45,400 nucleotides of DNA from Nemertoderma westbladi (lineage: Eukaryota; Xenacoelomorpha; Nemertodermatida; Nemertodermatidae). Position numbers and translations under genes: made by a program. The stretch covers positions 1-45,400 of the forward strand of contig JAUCBJ010008429.1 of the NCBI GenBank assembly GCA_032718475.1, read 5' to 3'. The first letter of the stretch is position 1. Every line of letters starts with the position of its first letter. The notes under the pieces are model-generated. The model was not told the origin of the DNA. It did not search any database and saw only the letters and a program-made list of their open reading frames with translations. Below are positions 18,814 through 29,974 of this stretch, piece after piece.

Positions 18814-18823
18814 GTCCCCCCAA
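18814..18823 (-). promoter_or_regulatory. Polypurine tract at the 3' LTR
   Basis: The minus strand reads TTGGGGGGAC directly before TGTTCGCGG. The match between both LTR-gag blocks ends here, as expected for the second-strand priming site. It places the large ORF at 18987-21613 inside the element. Confidence 0.65.
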
Positions 18824-18986
18824 TGACCTTCGTGAGGTCTATCGGTAGATTGAGTTTGCGTAGGTCATTCCCAATATAAAAAACCCAAATTTAATATTGC
18901 ATAGTTTTAATTAATTTGGCCTAGAGTTTATATATATATGTATAAAAATAAATGTTCGATAAATGTTCCTGGAATATCCCGATCCA

Positions 18987-19595
18987 CTATTTCTTTCTCT
19001 GATACGCCTTTCGCCTCTTCGCCCGTCGGCTCTCGTCGATCGCTATAGCTGGTAGAGGAGCGTCAACATCCATCGTGAGCAACGCTTCGGCTTGTCTCCT
19101 GGCGGCTCTTCCTTTCGATGGCATCGGGATCATATCGGTTCGTCGTTCCAACTCGGAGTTGCGAGCCTCGAGGAACCACTCTCCGTCACCGAACTCCTCT
19201 TTATACGAGTATAAGCGTCTAATGACTTCGAATGGGCCGAATAATCCAGCGCTCAGCAACAAATCCACGTAATGGAAAGGCAGCGTGGCAGACGTGTGGA
19301 GGCGTTCCGGGAAGGAGAAATACCCGCACGCCATCTCCTGCGCGATATTCCGAGCGTTTCTCCGAACCTTGGTCTTTATGTGGCTGTTTGCATATGTTTC
19401 AAACATGACCATATTTCCCATAGCGGTAATGTCTTTGGGAGGACATTTGATATAGCAGCGGGGGCTAGAGGAATGTCCACAGAAACCGCACGTGGTGCAG
19501 AGGTTATATAGGATCGGACAGACGGAAACGTCGTGACCCGATGTCGCGCAGTATGGGCAATCCAGTATGGGAGTATCCCGAGGAGCTGGAGGCAC
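18987..19595 (-). pseudogene. BEL/Pao ORF3, C-terminal part with zinc-knuckle cluster
   Basis: Continuation of ORF3 in another frame. The 745-codon frame runs on past about 19600 with non-homologous residues, while this frame gives cysteine pairs DCPYC, VCPILYNLCTTCGFCGHSSS and a CYIKC end, followed by a basic tail (RRAKRRKAYQRKK). Together with VCGDCGSEQC in the upstream frame it looks like one Cys-rich module split by a single frameshift at about 19600-19650. The stop lies about 160 bases before the polypurine tract. Confidence 0.6.
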
Positions 19596-21613
19596 GAATC
19601 GGTAACCCGATTCCTTCTACCGCGTGGGCACTGCTCCGAACCACAGTCACCGCACACCTCCAATTGCATCTCTCGACCGGGGAATATCGGAATCGGGACG
19701 CCGACGTAATACTCGAGTCGTCGGTCGCTCTTCTGAATATTCGCGGTGGTCGGTAGCCCGCGGAAGGCTGGGCTTTTGCGTAGTAGGTCCTCGCTACTAT
19801 AACCTTCTTTGTGTCCCGTCGGTCTCAACTCGGACGACCGTTTCTGGCGGTGGATCCATTCGGTTTGCTCGGCGTACCAACGGGTTAGTGGCATAGGATC
19901 CTGAGGAACGGAGGGTGTAGTAGCCACCGCTGGTCGGCGAAGAGGTGCCGGGGTTTTCGACGGAGGGTTTCCGAGGAGATCGTCGGGAGTCGGCGCAGCG
20001 CTGGGGCCCTTCTCGACCAATATCGCTGAGCGGGTCCGTTGATTGCTGGTACTCGGAATCTCCGACGACCAGTCTTCGCCACCCGGGAAAGGATACGGGG
20101 ATAACCTTTGGCACGTATCGCCGAAGTCGTTTAACGCGAAGGTAGTAACCAACTCCCTCACAGGGCTACCGAAGCCGAGTGGTGAGGAAACGCCCGCTTC
20201 CGTCGTTGGTTCGGTGGAGGCAACCCGTTTGGCGGCCGGTTGGTAAGCGGCCTCCGGCTCGAGTTGTCGCTTCGGGGTGGAGAGTAGAACACCCTCATTT
20301 AGCCATATTTCTTCCCCTTCCGAAGAAATCAGAGGCTCCTCCGCACCGAGAAGTTCGGTAATCGTAGGGATGTCGTAAGGTCCGCTCTCGTCCCAGGAAT
20401 CGATAACAGCGAGTGTTTTAGTCTCTCCCGGTGTGATGTTCTCGACCGCTTTGAACGCGTGGTTTATAACCTCGTTCCAGTCGTAGTCGATGAAGGAAAG
20501 AGGAACCGCCGTAATAAGGTTATCGAGAGTTTTACAGATAAACTTAGCGACGGTGTAGCACTCCATAACGACGTAGACATAGTTCCGTCGATCGGGATTC
20601 TCCCACCTTTGGTGTATCGTCCACTTCCGATCAACGTCCTTCCATCGACCCTCTCGCTCGCTCTTTATTTCTAATCCCGGGTATCCACCATATATTTTAT
20701 TATAGTCCCGGAATTTCTGGGGTTTGAAGTCGATGCCGCCGTTTAGCACAGCGAGGTAGCCGATCCCGGATTTCGTCGGTCTCACCTCTTGGAATCCTCG
20801 CATGAACTCGGCGAATCGTAACCAGGCTAGTAGCGTTTGAGTGTCGACGCAATGGCTAAGGGCGTTGAGGTCGTCTCGTCGGTTTCTTCCTGAAGGAGCG
20901 TTCGCGTAGTCGTTCCGGACGTCCGCCTTTATATCCGACCCGATTTTAATGACGTCGAAGTCGAAGAGGATCTTTTGGATTTCCGGAGGTAGCAACCAGA
21001 TCGCTCCGGCTGCCTGCACTTCCTGTCTGGGTGTCGGAAATATTCGACACACCAATACCAAACCGTCCAGGGTTCCGAGGACGACGACCAAGGATCGACC
21101 GTATTCTTTCGCCCCATATTTTTCTTGGTAGTCGTCGCGATTTTGGATGGTCGATATACGTTCCTCTCGAAGCATCGCCGTACACTCCGACAGGTTTCCC
21201 CAGTGGGCGAGGTACGTACTCTTGTCGTCGACGAAACTTTGACATCTCGCCAACGTAATCGCTTTCGAGGTGGGCGTCGCGTTTCCCTCGTTGTCGTAGA
21301 TCAAACATCGGGATCTGTAGACGCTCTGCCGGAACGTTTCCCAAAACGACGAATCGTCCCCTCCGGTTGCCTTTGCGTTCCGAGTTCTTTTCAGTCTCGT
21401 ACTAGCATCGGCTAACCGGAGGGCTCGTAGATTCTTGGAATCCGGTCCCTCTCGCCCGGTGAATTTAACGACTCGCACGTTCTTATTTAGCAGGGTGCTC
21501 CAATTTGTATCAAAGTCAGGGGATCCAGGTTGCGAATATTCCAGTAGATCTATCGTGTTACGTAATTCGCCGATAATTTGGCGATTTGGGTCCATATTTA
21601 CGATTATGTCCAT
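19376..21613 (-). CDS. BEL/Pao ORF3, large unfamiliar ORF between pol and 3' LTR
   Basis: A 745-codon frame on the minus strand in the position where env would lie. It has no signal peptide and no convincing membrane span, so an envelope role is unlikely. Residues about 174-265 (SLVVVLGTLDGLVLV, LLPPEIQKIL, VIKIGSDIKADV, VDTQTLL) weakly resemble the second half of DEDD 3'-5' exonuclease folds of the RNase D/WRN type, with the K-G-x-x-I-x-x-D spacing, but the first catalytic D-x-E is not evident. A Pro/Ser-rich low-complexity stretch follows at about 455-620, then VCGDCGSEQC. The last 80 or so residues are probably out of frame. I do not recognise the protein; the exonuclease link is inference. 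Confidence 0.55.
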   Translation of the reverse strand: MDIIVNMDPNRQIIGELRNTIDLLEYSQPGSPDFDTNWSTLLNKNVRVVKFTGREGPDSKNLRALRLADASTRLKRTRNAKATGGDDSSFWETFRQSVYRSRCLIYDNEGNATPTSKAITLARCQSFVDDKSTYLAHWGNLSECTAMLREERISTIQNRDDYQEKYGAKEYGRSLVVVLGTLDGLVLVCRIFPTPRQEVQAAGAIWLLPPEIQKILFDFDVIKIGSDIKADVRNDYANAPSGRNRRDDLNALSHCVDTQTLLAWLRFAEFMRGFQEVRPTKSGIGYLAVLNGGIDFKPQKFRDYNKIYGGYPGLEIKSEREGRWKDVDRKWTIHQRWENPDRRNYVYVVMECYTVAKFICKTLDNLITAVPLSFIDYDWNEVINHAFKAVENITPGETKTLAVIDSWDESGPYDIPTITELLGAEEPLISSEGEEIWLNEGVLLSTPKRQLEPEAAYQPAAKRVASTEPTTEAGVSSPLGFGSPVRELVTTFALNDFGDTCQRLSPYPFPGGEDWSSEIPSTSNQRTRSAILVEKGPSAAPTPDDLLGNPPSKTPAPLRRPAVATTPSVPQDPMPLTRWYAEQTEWIHRQKRSSELRPTGHKEGYSSEDLLRKSPAFRGLPTTANIQKSDRRLEYYVGVPIPIFPGREMQLEVCGDCGSEQCPRGRRNRVTDSCLQLLGILPYWIAHTARHRVTTFPSVRSYITSAPRAVSVDIPLAPAAISNVLPKTLPLWEIWSCLKHMQTAT

Positions 21614-21623
21614 TACAAATTAG

Positions 21624-22888
21624 ATCAGTTAATTATAAGTCCAGAAAGTCTGAAACTATAGTGATTGCAGAATAATTCAGTTCAGTTTATTAAATAACAT
21701 TGCTATATAGGCATCTATCATCTTATTGCTAATACATTCAGCATTTACAGTTACTATAACTATACATTAATATCCAACCAGTTTTTATGACTTTTTATGT
21801 CCTTTCTTTTTTCCAATTCTTTTCTTCAGACTTTTTTTTATACCTTTTTTTTGTCTTTTTTTCATTTCTCTTTATTATTTCATCTCATTTCATTTATTTC
21901 AACATATTTCAACACATTTATTTCCACCATTTATTTCACATTTCATTTATTTCCACATATATTTCATCATTTAGTTCCACCATTTATTCTCAATTTTGTT
22001 TATTTCCACATCATCATTGGGGTTATAGCCCCCCGGCTATCATCATTTGTTATAAGCGCAGCACCAGGGTGCGCATCATTACATTTTCATCATCATACGC
22101 GTCACCATTCAGGTTTATAGTAGAGTTGTCTGATTCTTTTCATCGTTTCCAACTACATTCAATCATCTTCTTTGGTTAATCTTTGTCGTGGAAGGGGTGT
22201 TACGTGGCAATCTGGGATCTACAGCTGGGCTAGTTACACCGCCTACGCCCCAAACTGCGCACGTAACGGACAATGAAGACGCTGGGAGTGAAGTCACGTG
22301 GAGTGCACCAGGGACCCACCAGAATAACACTCCCAGCAACATAAAGCTCAGTCGACGAAGTCATGTGGGATGGGGTTACGCAACATTCTGGGATCTACAG
22401 CTGGACTAGTTACACCGCCTACGCCCCAAAATCCACGCAACGGTCCCACCAGAATAACGCGACTGAGAAACATAAAACCCTCTATCGTCGAAGTCATGTG
22501 GATGCACCATGGACCCACCAGAATAACGGGATAGAGGGGGTGTTGCGCGGCAATCCGGGATCTACAGCTGGACTAGTTACACCGCCTACGCCCCGAACTG
22601 CGCACGCAACGGACAACATAACATACTGCGATGAATACAATGAATTCCACTTCAAATCTTTTCCATTTCCAATAATCCAATATCGTTGGTCCCGATGACC
22701 AAAATCAGGGTAAACAATGCATAAACGACCCTGCGTCAGTCGAAACATCTGCAGGGTGACGCTGGACTCCACATAACACACGAGGAAACACAAATACCAT
22801 TGCGTGGTTACAGTTGGTTTAAGGGGGGTCCATTTTCATTGTCGATAAATCACAGTTTAAAAGAGTTTGTCAACAGGATGAGAAGGGT
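21624..22888 (-). other. Non-coding zone between integrase and ORF3 with three imperfect repeats
   Basis: About 1.26 kb. 21787-22010 is pyrimidine-rich on the plus strand (purine-rich on the element's strand). From about 22190 to 22620 there are three copies of a block beginning GGATCTACAGCTGG and ending CCGCCTACGCCCC (starts near 22215, 22391 and 22558; spacing 176 and 167), interleaved with CCCACCAGAATAAC. No convincing coding sequence is visible. It could serve as a leader or promoter for ORF3. Confidence 0.55.
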
Positions 22889-24001
22889 TTACACGCATTT
22901 GTAATTGTCACCAATGTCTGCAGCAGGATCTTGAGTAGGGAACTTATCACCTCTCGTAGAATCACCGCTGTCATTGCCTTCAAGAAGGCACAGCCTCTGG
23001 ATAGGGAGTTGGTAGTGGCCCTTTGCCGTTCGTATCGTCACAGTCCTCACAAGTCCGTCTTTACTCGGATGTATTGTCACAACTCGCGCCATAGGCCAGT
23101 GGATGCGGTCTTTAAGATCTTCTTTTACTAGTACCATGTCGCCAACTTCGACATTCCTGTAGGTGTTGTTCCACTTCCTCCTGGTCCGGAGGGTTATGAG
23201 GTACTCCTGGGCCCAGATTCTCCACCAATGCGCTGCCAACGCTTGGGCCTTCTTCCAGTTTGTATGTCTCGCAATATCGTTGGGATCCGGAAACATTGTC
23301 TCCGGGAGAACGTGAGTTTTAGGTCTCCCCAGTAGGTGATTAGGAGTAAGGGGCTCCAGGTCTGTGGGGTCGTCGCGGATAGGGACAATGGGTCGGTTGT
23401 TCAGGGTAGCCGTGATCTCGCAGAATGTTGTGCGGAGGGTGTCATGGGTTACCCGGGTGTCTCCTAGAGCGACGCGCATGGATCGTTTCACTAGGTCGAT
23501 CAGTTTCTCCCATACCCTGCTCGTATGGGGTGCTAAGGGGGTCTGGAAGTGCCACTGTATCTGGTGTTCCTTCCAGACTTGGGATGCGGTGTTATCGGTA
23601 AACCATCCCTCGATCGCCTCTCTAAGTTCTCTTTCTCCTCCCACAAAGTTTGTGCCGTTATCGGAATACATGTGACGACATGTCCCATTGCTTGCCACGA
23701 ACCGACGCAGAGCGTTGATGAATGCGTGTTGTGTAAGGTTCACCACAATGTCTAGGTAGATTGCCCTAGACCTAAGGCATGTAAATATGGCCCCCAGCAT
23801 TTGATGTTGGATCGTCGTTCGATGACTGTAAACGGACCGAAACAGTCCACTCCGGTGACGTAGAATGGTGGGGAATCGGGCTGTAGACGGGTGGCTGGTA
23901 AGTCGGCTATCTTTTGTGTGAGTGGTGGCGCTAGATATCTTCTGCAGACAAAGCAACGTTTCAACACTTTCCGGATCAGTGGCTGGATGTGTGTGATCCA
24001 A
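22889..24001 (-). pseudogene. pol: BEL/Pao integrase, main frame
   Basis: The minus-strand frame reaches the stop at 22889. It carries SDNGTNFVGGERELREAI (the second catalytic Asp), an RVWEKLIDLVKRS segment expected to hold the catalytic Glu, LTPNHLLGR, and a C-terminal DUF5641-like block (VEVGDMVLVKEDL, RWP-like IHWPMARVV, VRTVTIRTAKG). The first catalytic Asp (GVDCFGPF) is in the neighbouring frame of 23752-24888, so one frameshift lies at about 23770-23830. The N-terminal 60 or so codons of this frame are probably not native. Confidence 0.82.
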
Positions 24002-25020
24002 TATCTTTGTCTTATATTAGCTATAATCCAGTTTTGTCCTGCGTGATGGTTCTCCTCGTGACATTGTTGAATTAATAGCTTGGCTAGTGTTGAAGTTCCG
24101 GGCAGAAGCGCCGGGTATTTAACCTCATATTCGACCGGGGCGTTTGCCATCTGGGTATTCAGTCGGATCAGTCCGTCCTCTCCCATCATTGGTCTCAGTT
24201 GGTAGACTGGGCTATCCGGTTTCAAGGTCTTGCCCGCACTGAGTTGTTCCCACTCATCGGGGAAACTTTCTCTCTGGACATATCCAACGATACACTTCTC
24301 CGCGATAATGAGTTCTTGTATACTCCGTTGAACTATCGGCTTGTTGTTTTTCCACCGTAGGAAGTTGCGAAGGGTTATAATGTGGTGGATGAGCCGTCTC
24401 ATTGATGAGGTTCGCTCGATCAACAGATGTAAAGACGCCGCTGGTTGCATGATCGTCGCAACGTTATAGTGCCTGCCCGAGTCCTTTGCAGGCTCAGTCA
24501 GACAGCTATAAATTTCCACTGCGTTGCTTCTATGGACTTTACGGATCTCTTTATTGTCCTCGGAGTATTTTCCGCTATCGAGTTCGGGGTTGAATCGGGT
24601 ACTCCATGTTAATTGTGGCTGCTGTAGGAATTCCGTGCCTGTAAGCCAGAGTTTACTTTTACTGAGTTGTTTTGGGGTGGCGCCTCGGCTTGATAAGTCC
24701 ACTGGATTTTCTTTCCCGTTCACATGGTGCCACTGTTCTCGGCCAGTACACTGTTTAATCTCCGTGGCTCGGTTCGCAACAAACGTAGTGTGACGCTGTG
24801 ATGGAGAGTGGAGATAATAGGGAACTATACTCGAATCGACCCAGAAGTGTTGAGACTCGATGGGGATTCGTAGGTTCCGCATGACCATGCGATTCTGTCT
24901 TACTGCCCAAACTGCAGCCTGTAGCTCGAGTCTTGGAATCGTTGCTACGGATTCCCCGGATACTGTCTTGGCTTTAGAAAATAAGAAGCTCGTATCGCCG
25001 TTTCCATCGTTGCTGAGTCT
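23752..25020 (-). pseudogene. pol: BEL/Pao RNase H C-terminal part, linker and integrase zinc finger
   Basis: In frame with the piece at 25021-25317 after a TGA at 25021-25023. It contains PRLELQAAVWAV (RNase H), FWVDSSIVPYYL, the NGKENPVDLSSRGA motif typical of BEL pol, the HHAGQNWIIANIRQRYWI segment with CFVCRRY (integrase zinc finger), and GVDCFGPFTV at the start of the integrase core. It runs out at 23752 after the frameshift. Confidence 0.82.
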
Positions 25021-25317
25021 TCATAAGAAGGTGACTACGCCAATTCCGGTATTCGAAGCATCCGAGAAGGTATGGAGCTGGAAGATATCGGTGGGTAGTT
25101 TATCGAGGAAGAACGGTCGAGGTATCCGCATAAGATGTAGGTGTTCGAGCTGCTCCGTCCATTTTCTCCATTTGACGCTGAGGTGTGGGGGGAGTTCTTC
25201 GTCCCATCCCAGTCCTTCTATCCACATTTCCTTAATCAGGTTCATTCCGGCCATTCCGGCATTACTGGAGATATGAAATTTAGTGGGTCGAAGATGGCGC
25301 TTTTTATCGACAAACAT
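25021..25317 (-). pseudogene. pol: BEL/Pao RT-RNase H junction piece
   Basis: In a different frame from the RT above it. It contains GLGWDEELP (the typical RT connection sequence), then HTFSDASNTGIGVV with the first RNase H aspartate. It ends at an in-frame TGA, beyond which homology continues in the same frame. Confidence 0.8.
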
Positions 25318-26147
25318 CCCCTTTTTGTCATAGGCTTGGGTAGGGGTTTATATTTGAAAATGAATTCGTCTGATTCTATGTCCCATTCAATCCCGAGTAC
25401 ACGGTGTTCCACATCCTCCGAATACATTTTGTTGTTTTCCAGTCGGATGTCCTCCGGAAACTTTTCCATAAGTGTTTTGTCGTGGGATCTGAACTTCACG
25501 AGCGGAAAACCTCCTTTCTTTAGACATTCTACCATCCCCATTGCTAGCCGATATGCCTCGTCCACATTATCTGCGCCGGCGCATCCATCGTCCACGTAAA
25601 AGCATCGTCGGATGGTTTCTATTACGGTTGGAGGGAACTCGTTTTCGCACATAGTTGCCGTCCTCTTCAGCATGTCACTGCATGCTACCGGCGAGTCCTT
25701 AGCGCTGAAGATCCTGACGACCATACGCATTATGTCTACGTCCTTTATTGTGAGTTGACTAATCTCCTGTTGAGTTAGTGTTTTATCCGTCCATAGGATA
25801 CGTAGACAGTATGAGTCTCTTGGTAGCGTACGAACTTGATGAAACATGGCCTTGATGTCGCAGGTGAATGCTACCCGGTTTTCCCTGAACCTGATCAATA
25901 CGCCGATGAGTGTACTATATATGTTGGGTCCCGTGTAAAGCTGACTGTTTAGGGATTCGCCCTGGTACATAGCGGCGGCATCATTTACCACTCGGATTTT
26001 CCCACCCTTCCGGGCTTCTACCACATAGTGGGTTGGGAGATAATATGTTCTTTTACCACCTTGCAGTTCATTCCGTGGTACCATTTCTGCTAATCCATCG
26101 TCGAGATATCCTTGGATTACGGTATTATATTTCTCCTTTATCTCGGG
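25242..26147 (-). pseudogene. pol: BEL/Pao reverse transcriptase
   Basis: Same frame as the gag-protease piece, separated from it by a single TAA at 26148-26150. RT landmarks: GGKIRVVNDAAA, FTCDIKAMFHQV (motif A), RCFYVDDGCAG (YVDD active site), HRVLGIEWD, FDPLNFISP. A frameshift at about 25250-25300 diverts the sequence into the 25021-25317 frame. Confidence 0.88.
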
Positions 26148-28040
26148 TTAGTCATTCAGCCGGCGTAGAATCCCCTTAAGTCGCCTAAGTGCCATGCTGG
26201 CGTTGTTTGCCATTGGTTTGTTTGGGTCCTTCCATAACATAGGTGAACACCAGTGTCCGTCTTTGAACGTGGCTTGGTCGAGAACGTCCATACAATATTG
26301 ATCCTCTTCGGACGGGTTTTCGTCCTTTTCAGCGAACTCCTGGGTCTCTAGATTAAAATATTTCGTCATCTCTTGTTGGGTTTTCTCGGTCTCCAGAAAC
26401 AAATCCTCGTCAAGGTCCGTAGCTGAGCAATAACCCACGGAGGTTGCATTCTCTTTAATCTGACATTTGGGAAGGTAGGTATAGGTGTCAGTAGTTTCTT
26501 CCTTAATGCCGCAGAGTGTCCATCCCATTATTGTTCGTTCAGCATAAAATCCGTCATCCTGTTTTATAGATCGGGCGATATCTCCGGTGGGGATGTGTAG
26601 TTCCGGTGTATCAAGTCCGATCAGTAGGGTGATGCGGTTTACGTCCAACTGCGGACACCTCAGATCTACATCGTCTCGGTCCAATTGTATGAGGGGGGCG
26701 TACTCGGCCGATTGTCGGAACCGCACTCGGAGGTCTGTGTGTACCAAGGCGTTCTTGATGGTTAACTTAACCGTTTCGTAGCCCTTCATCACTCCTTCCA
26801 TCTGGAGTTGCACCTCCCCGGACTCTACCTCTCTGTTATCGGTGATGGTTTGTATGGGCCGTTTACAAGGTTCATATTCTAGGCCGAGTTGCTCGAGGAA
26901 ATCCCGGTCGATGATGGTTCCGTCAGACCCGTTATCAAGGAACGCGAGCGTCGTCAGGGATTTGCCGACTCCTTGAATCCTTACTGGGATTACCTTTGCG
27001 AAGACCATGTAGCGGCGATTTATAAGATTAATCGTGGCTGAAATATTTGTTACTTGTGGTGTATCGGTAGAGATTTTAAACGGGTTGGTTTCTCTCCGTT
27101 GGGTTGTCCGGGTTCCTTTGAAAACGTGGTTCGTTTCTCCTCTTCGCTTGGCTTCGATCCGAAAGGGGAGGGTAGTGAAATCGAAGTTCGCGGGGATGTG
27201 GAGGAGCGTGTGATGACGTTGGTCGTTACAGACGGCACAGCACGATCTTTGGTCGCAATCCCGAACATAGTGACCTGTTCCAAGACACCGGAAGTATCCT
27301 CGGTGTTTCATTATCGCCTCGAAGCGTGGGACGAGTTCGGCGAACTGAAACTTCCTGCAGAATTCCACTTTATGTTTCTCTCCACAGAAGAGACAGAGGA
27401 GGGAGTTTGTGATGCCTTCCCTCTCGGGTGCCCAATTCGCAAGGTAACACGCCCATTCCTCGGTGGATGTCGGTTCCTCGTAGTCTTCGTCGTTGGAATC
27501 CTCGGCCATGGTGATGGCCATCGTACTCACCGGTGGGGGGCGGAATCTCGGTTTCTGAGGGGGTATCTTACTCCTGGAGTTGCTCTCTATTCCGTCCAAC
27601 TTGGCGAGACTCTGTTTTGAAAACATCGAGTCATTCATGGCTTCGGAGATATCGTCCAGGAATGCCGACATTTCAAGGAAGCTAGGATCTCGATCTGGAT
27701 GTCTGCGCCGGAGATCTACGCATTTATAAGCCCACTTACTTTGTAGCCATCCGGGGAACTTCCGGGCGATCTGTCGGAGGTTTAGAATGTTGTTCACCTG
27801 GTCCTCCTTATTCAAGGGTTTCAGAGTATAGTAGGCATCCTTCATAGAGTCGGAGAATTCCTGGATGTTCTGTGGGTCCCCTAGTGATCCCGCGTCCTGT
27901 ATCAGTCTCTCTAGAGTTTTATTAATTATAGTTCCGGTATTTCCGTATCTTTTATCTAGAGTTTTCCATGCGTCATAGTATGCCTCATGAGAACCTCCCT
28001 CAAAACACGCAATAATTCGGCGTGGTTTGTCACCCAGGTA
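26148..28040 (-). pseudogene. gag-pro: BEL/Pao gag C-terminus and aspartic protease
   Basis: Continues in the gag frame after the stop at 28041-28043; the first ATG after the stop is at 27845. It contains zinc-binding clusters (CLFCGEKHKVEFC, YFRCLGTGHYVRDC, CCAVCNDQRHH) and a retropepsin-type motif AFLDNGSDGTIID (Asn replaces the usual Ser/Thr, as in many BEL elements). The Pro-Glu-rich bridge and LRRLKGILRRLND precede the TAA at 26148, after which RT follows in the same frame. Confidence 0.85.
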
Positions 28041-29606
28041 TTACGATAAATATACCAATTTCTGTGCGTCGGCTATGTCCGTTGATCCAATCTGCGCAAA
28101 GAACTGTTTCTTGAATCTGAGGTAATCGACGGGATCTCCTTCGAATGTGCGGATCTCCATCTTGGGCATGGCAAGGCGGTTTTCCAACGCCCGGATAATA
28201 CCGACATCGTCTGAACTGGAGTGACTCGGAGGGTTATAGTTATTGGCACTCACTCCCATACTCGATGGATCAATGATAGATGGAGTTTTAATGATGACGC
28301 GACTACGGGTTTGTGGTGTGGATGTAAATGGGTTGTTGGATCGGGGAGTGGCGTCCCGTTCCGAGTCCCTTTCAGGCTCGTACTTGGGTACACTCGTTGT
28401 CGTGGGGTTGGATGGGAAACACGGTTCCTCATTTTTCAGCGTAACCGGTGGGGGATGGAACACCGGTGCTTGTGCCGATAACGTAGACTGTATGATAGGC
28501 GGGATCTCGGGTTTCGGAAGTTTTGCCGCTGTTGGTGTAAATGACTTCTCTAACTCCGGTACCGGGATTGGTTCATATTCCTGATCTATTTCCCTTTCCC
28601 AGTCCTCGTATAGTTGGATATCTCGTTCTATAAGTGCGGCTTCATATTCCGCGAGTTTCGCAATATCCGCATTCTTTTTGTGGATGAGAATCGCTTGGGC
28701 CTCGGCGTGTTGTTTACGCATTTCTGCTTCCCATTTACGTTGTTCGATCTCTTGTTTGGCTTCTCGTTCACGTTGTTCAGCTTCCTGTTTGGCCTCTCGT
28801 TCACGTTGTTCAGCTTCCTGTTTGGCCTCTCGTTCACGTTGTTCAGCCTCCCTTTTGGCCTCTCGTTCACGTTGTTCAGCCTCCCTTTTGGCCTCTCGTT
28901 CACGTTGTTCAGCCTCCTGTCTATGTTGTTCGGCCCGCCGTTCGACCTCTTGTTCGGCCTCCCGCTTTTGCATTTCGGCGGCTAATATGTCTTGCTCGGT
29001 TTGCAGTTGAACGTACTCATCTTCCATCCGAGTTTTGAGGGCTAATGCCTTCTGTTCTCGTAGCTGATCTCGGAGTGGCGGCCCCCCTTGAGAACTGCGC
29101 GCTGAGCCGGATATCTCCCTCCTAGCGCTGGAGCGCTGGTGTCTTGAGGACCCCGTTTTCTTTCGATGAATTGTGGTCCTGGTATTGGAGGTTCGCACCG
29201 ATTCTGCGTCTGTTCTTTCAGCTCTCTTGTAGTACTGTTCTTCGTAGCCTCTCACGAGGCTAAGGGTCCTCCGGTGTTGTTTGCGGAATTCGTCTAGGCG
29301 TGCAACGTGTTCTTCCAATTTGGGATAATTTACCTGGTCGGTGGCGGGGATGAGTTCTTGGTACGCCTGTATCATTCTCTCATATCTTTGTAAGATATTT
29401 CGGATACTCTGAAGCTGAGTTTGTATCTCGTTGAGGGGGGTTTCGACTCCCTTGAGTTGTTTCTCTATACGTTGGTAGGCTCGAGTGACTCCGCCTTTGA
29501 GAGCACCTAGTCGACGAGCCATGTTCTTGATGTTCGGTACCTCGTCGGTTTCGGAGTCTGTGTGGTGATCCATCTCATCGGTATCGGATACGTTATTTGT
29601 CGTCAT
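28041..29606 (-). pseudogene. gag: BEL/Pao gag N-terminus, copy B, with nonsense codon
   Basis: 521 codons nearly identical to copy A (same coiled coil of REAKREAEQ-type repeats and start of the DUF1759-like region). It stops at 28041-28043, where copy A has a glutamine codon, a single C-to-T change on the coding strand. Downstream gag, protease and RT remain in frame past the stop. Confidence 0.88.
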
Positions 29607-29794
29607 TGTAGCGCCTCGTCGATAGCTAGATAGGCGATGTCGTAAAACAGTTCCTCGTAGGTATTGTACTCAGCTTGGACCACCCGAATGGTAATCCTGA
29701 ATCGTCCGACGTTCGTTCCTTGTACTTCAACCTCGACGTGCCAGATTCCTGGCTCAACTTGGATTATATCAATGGGTGTGATCGATACTTCCAT
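29603..29794 (-). CDS. 63-residue ORF upstream of gag, copy B
   Basis: Same small frame as at 16878-17069, with the same ATGA overlap to gag. Only a valine-to-isoleucine difference is seen. Its intactness while gag-pol decays suggests either recent copying or selection; function unknown. Confidence 0.6.
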   Translation of the reverse strand: MEVSITPIDIIQVEPGIWHVEVEVQGTNVGRFRITIRVVQAEYNTYEELFYDIAYLAIDEALQ

Positions 29795-29954
29795 TCCCTG
29801 TTAACAACTCTCCAAATATGTGATCTGCCGACTACGAGTTGGTTAGATCGAGTTTGTTGATTAATTAAACCACGACTTAGTCTTAGCTCAAATACCAGAG
29901 TTACCTCGTAGTGGGTGCTGGCAAGCACGTAGAGAGTTTTGAAGAGTATTGTAG

Positions 29955-29972
29955 GATTCTCAACTTCCACCA
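29955..29972 (-). promoter_or_regulatory. Candidate primer-binding site, copy B
   Basis: Identical to the copy A site, TGGTGGAAGTTGAGAATC on the minus strand, two bases inside the 5' LTR. One base of the leader just beyond is deleted relative to copy A (near 29949). Confidence 0.5.
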
Positions 29973-29974
29973 GT

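Noticed and set aside
19376-21613. ORF3 as an envelope gene
   Set aside because: Its position fits, but there is no signal peptide, no transmembrane segment and no cleavage-site pattern, and it has a Cys-knuckle basic C-terminus instead.
22363-22793. Short ORFs (99 and 111 codons) over the triplicated block
   Set aside because: They follow the repeats, occur on both strands and resemble nothing known.
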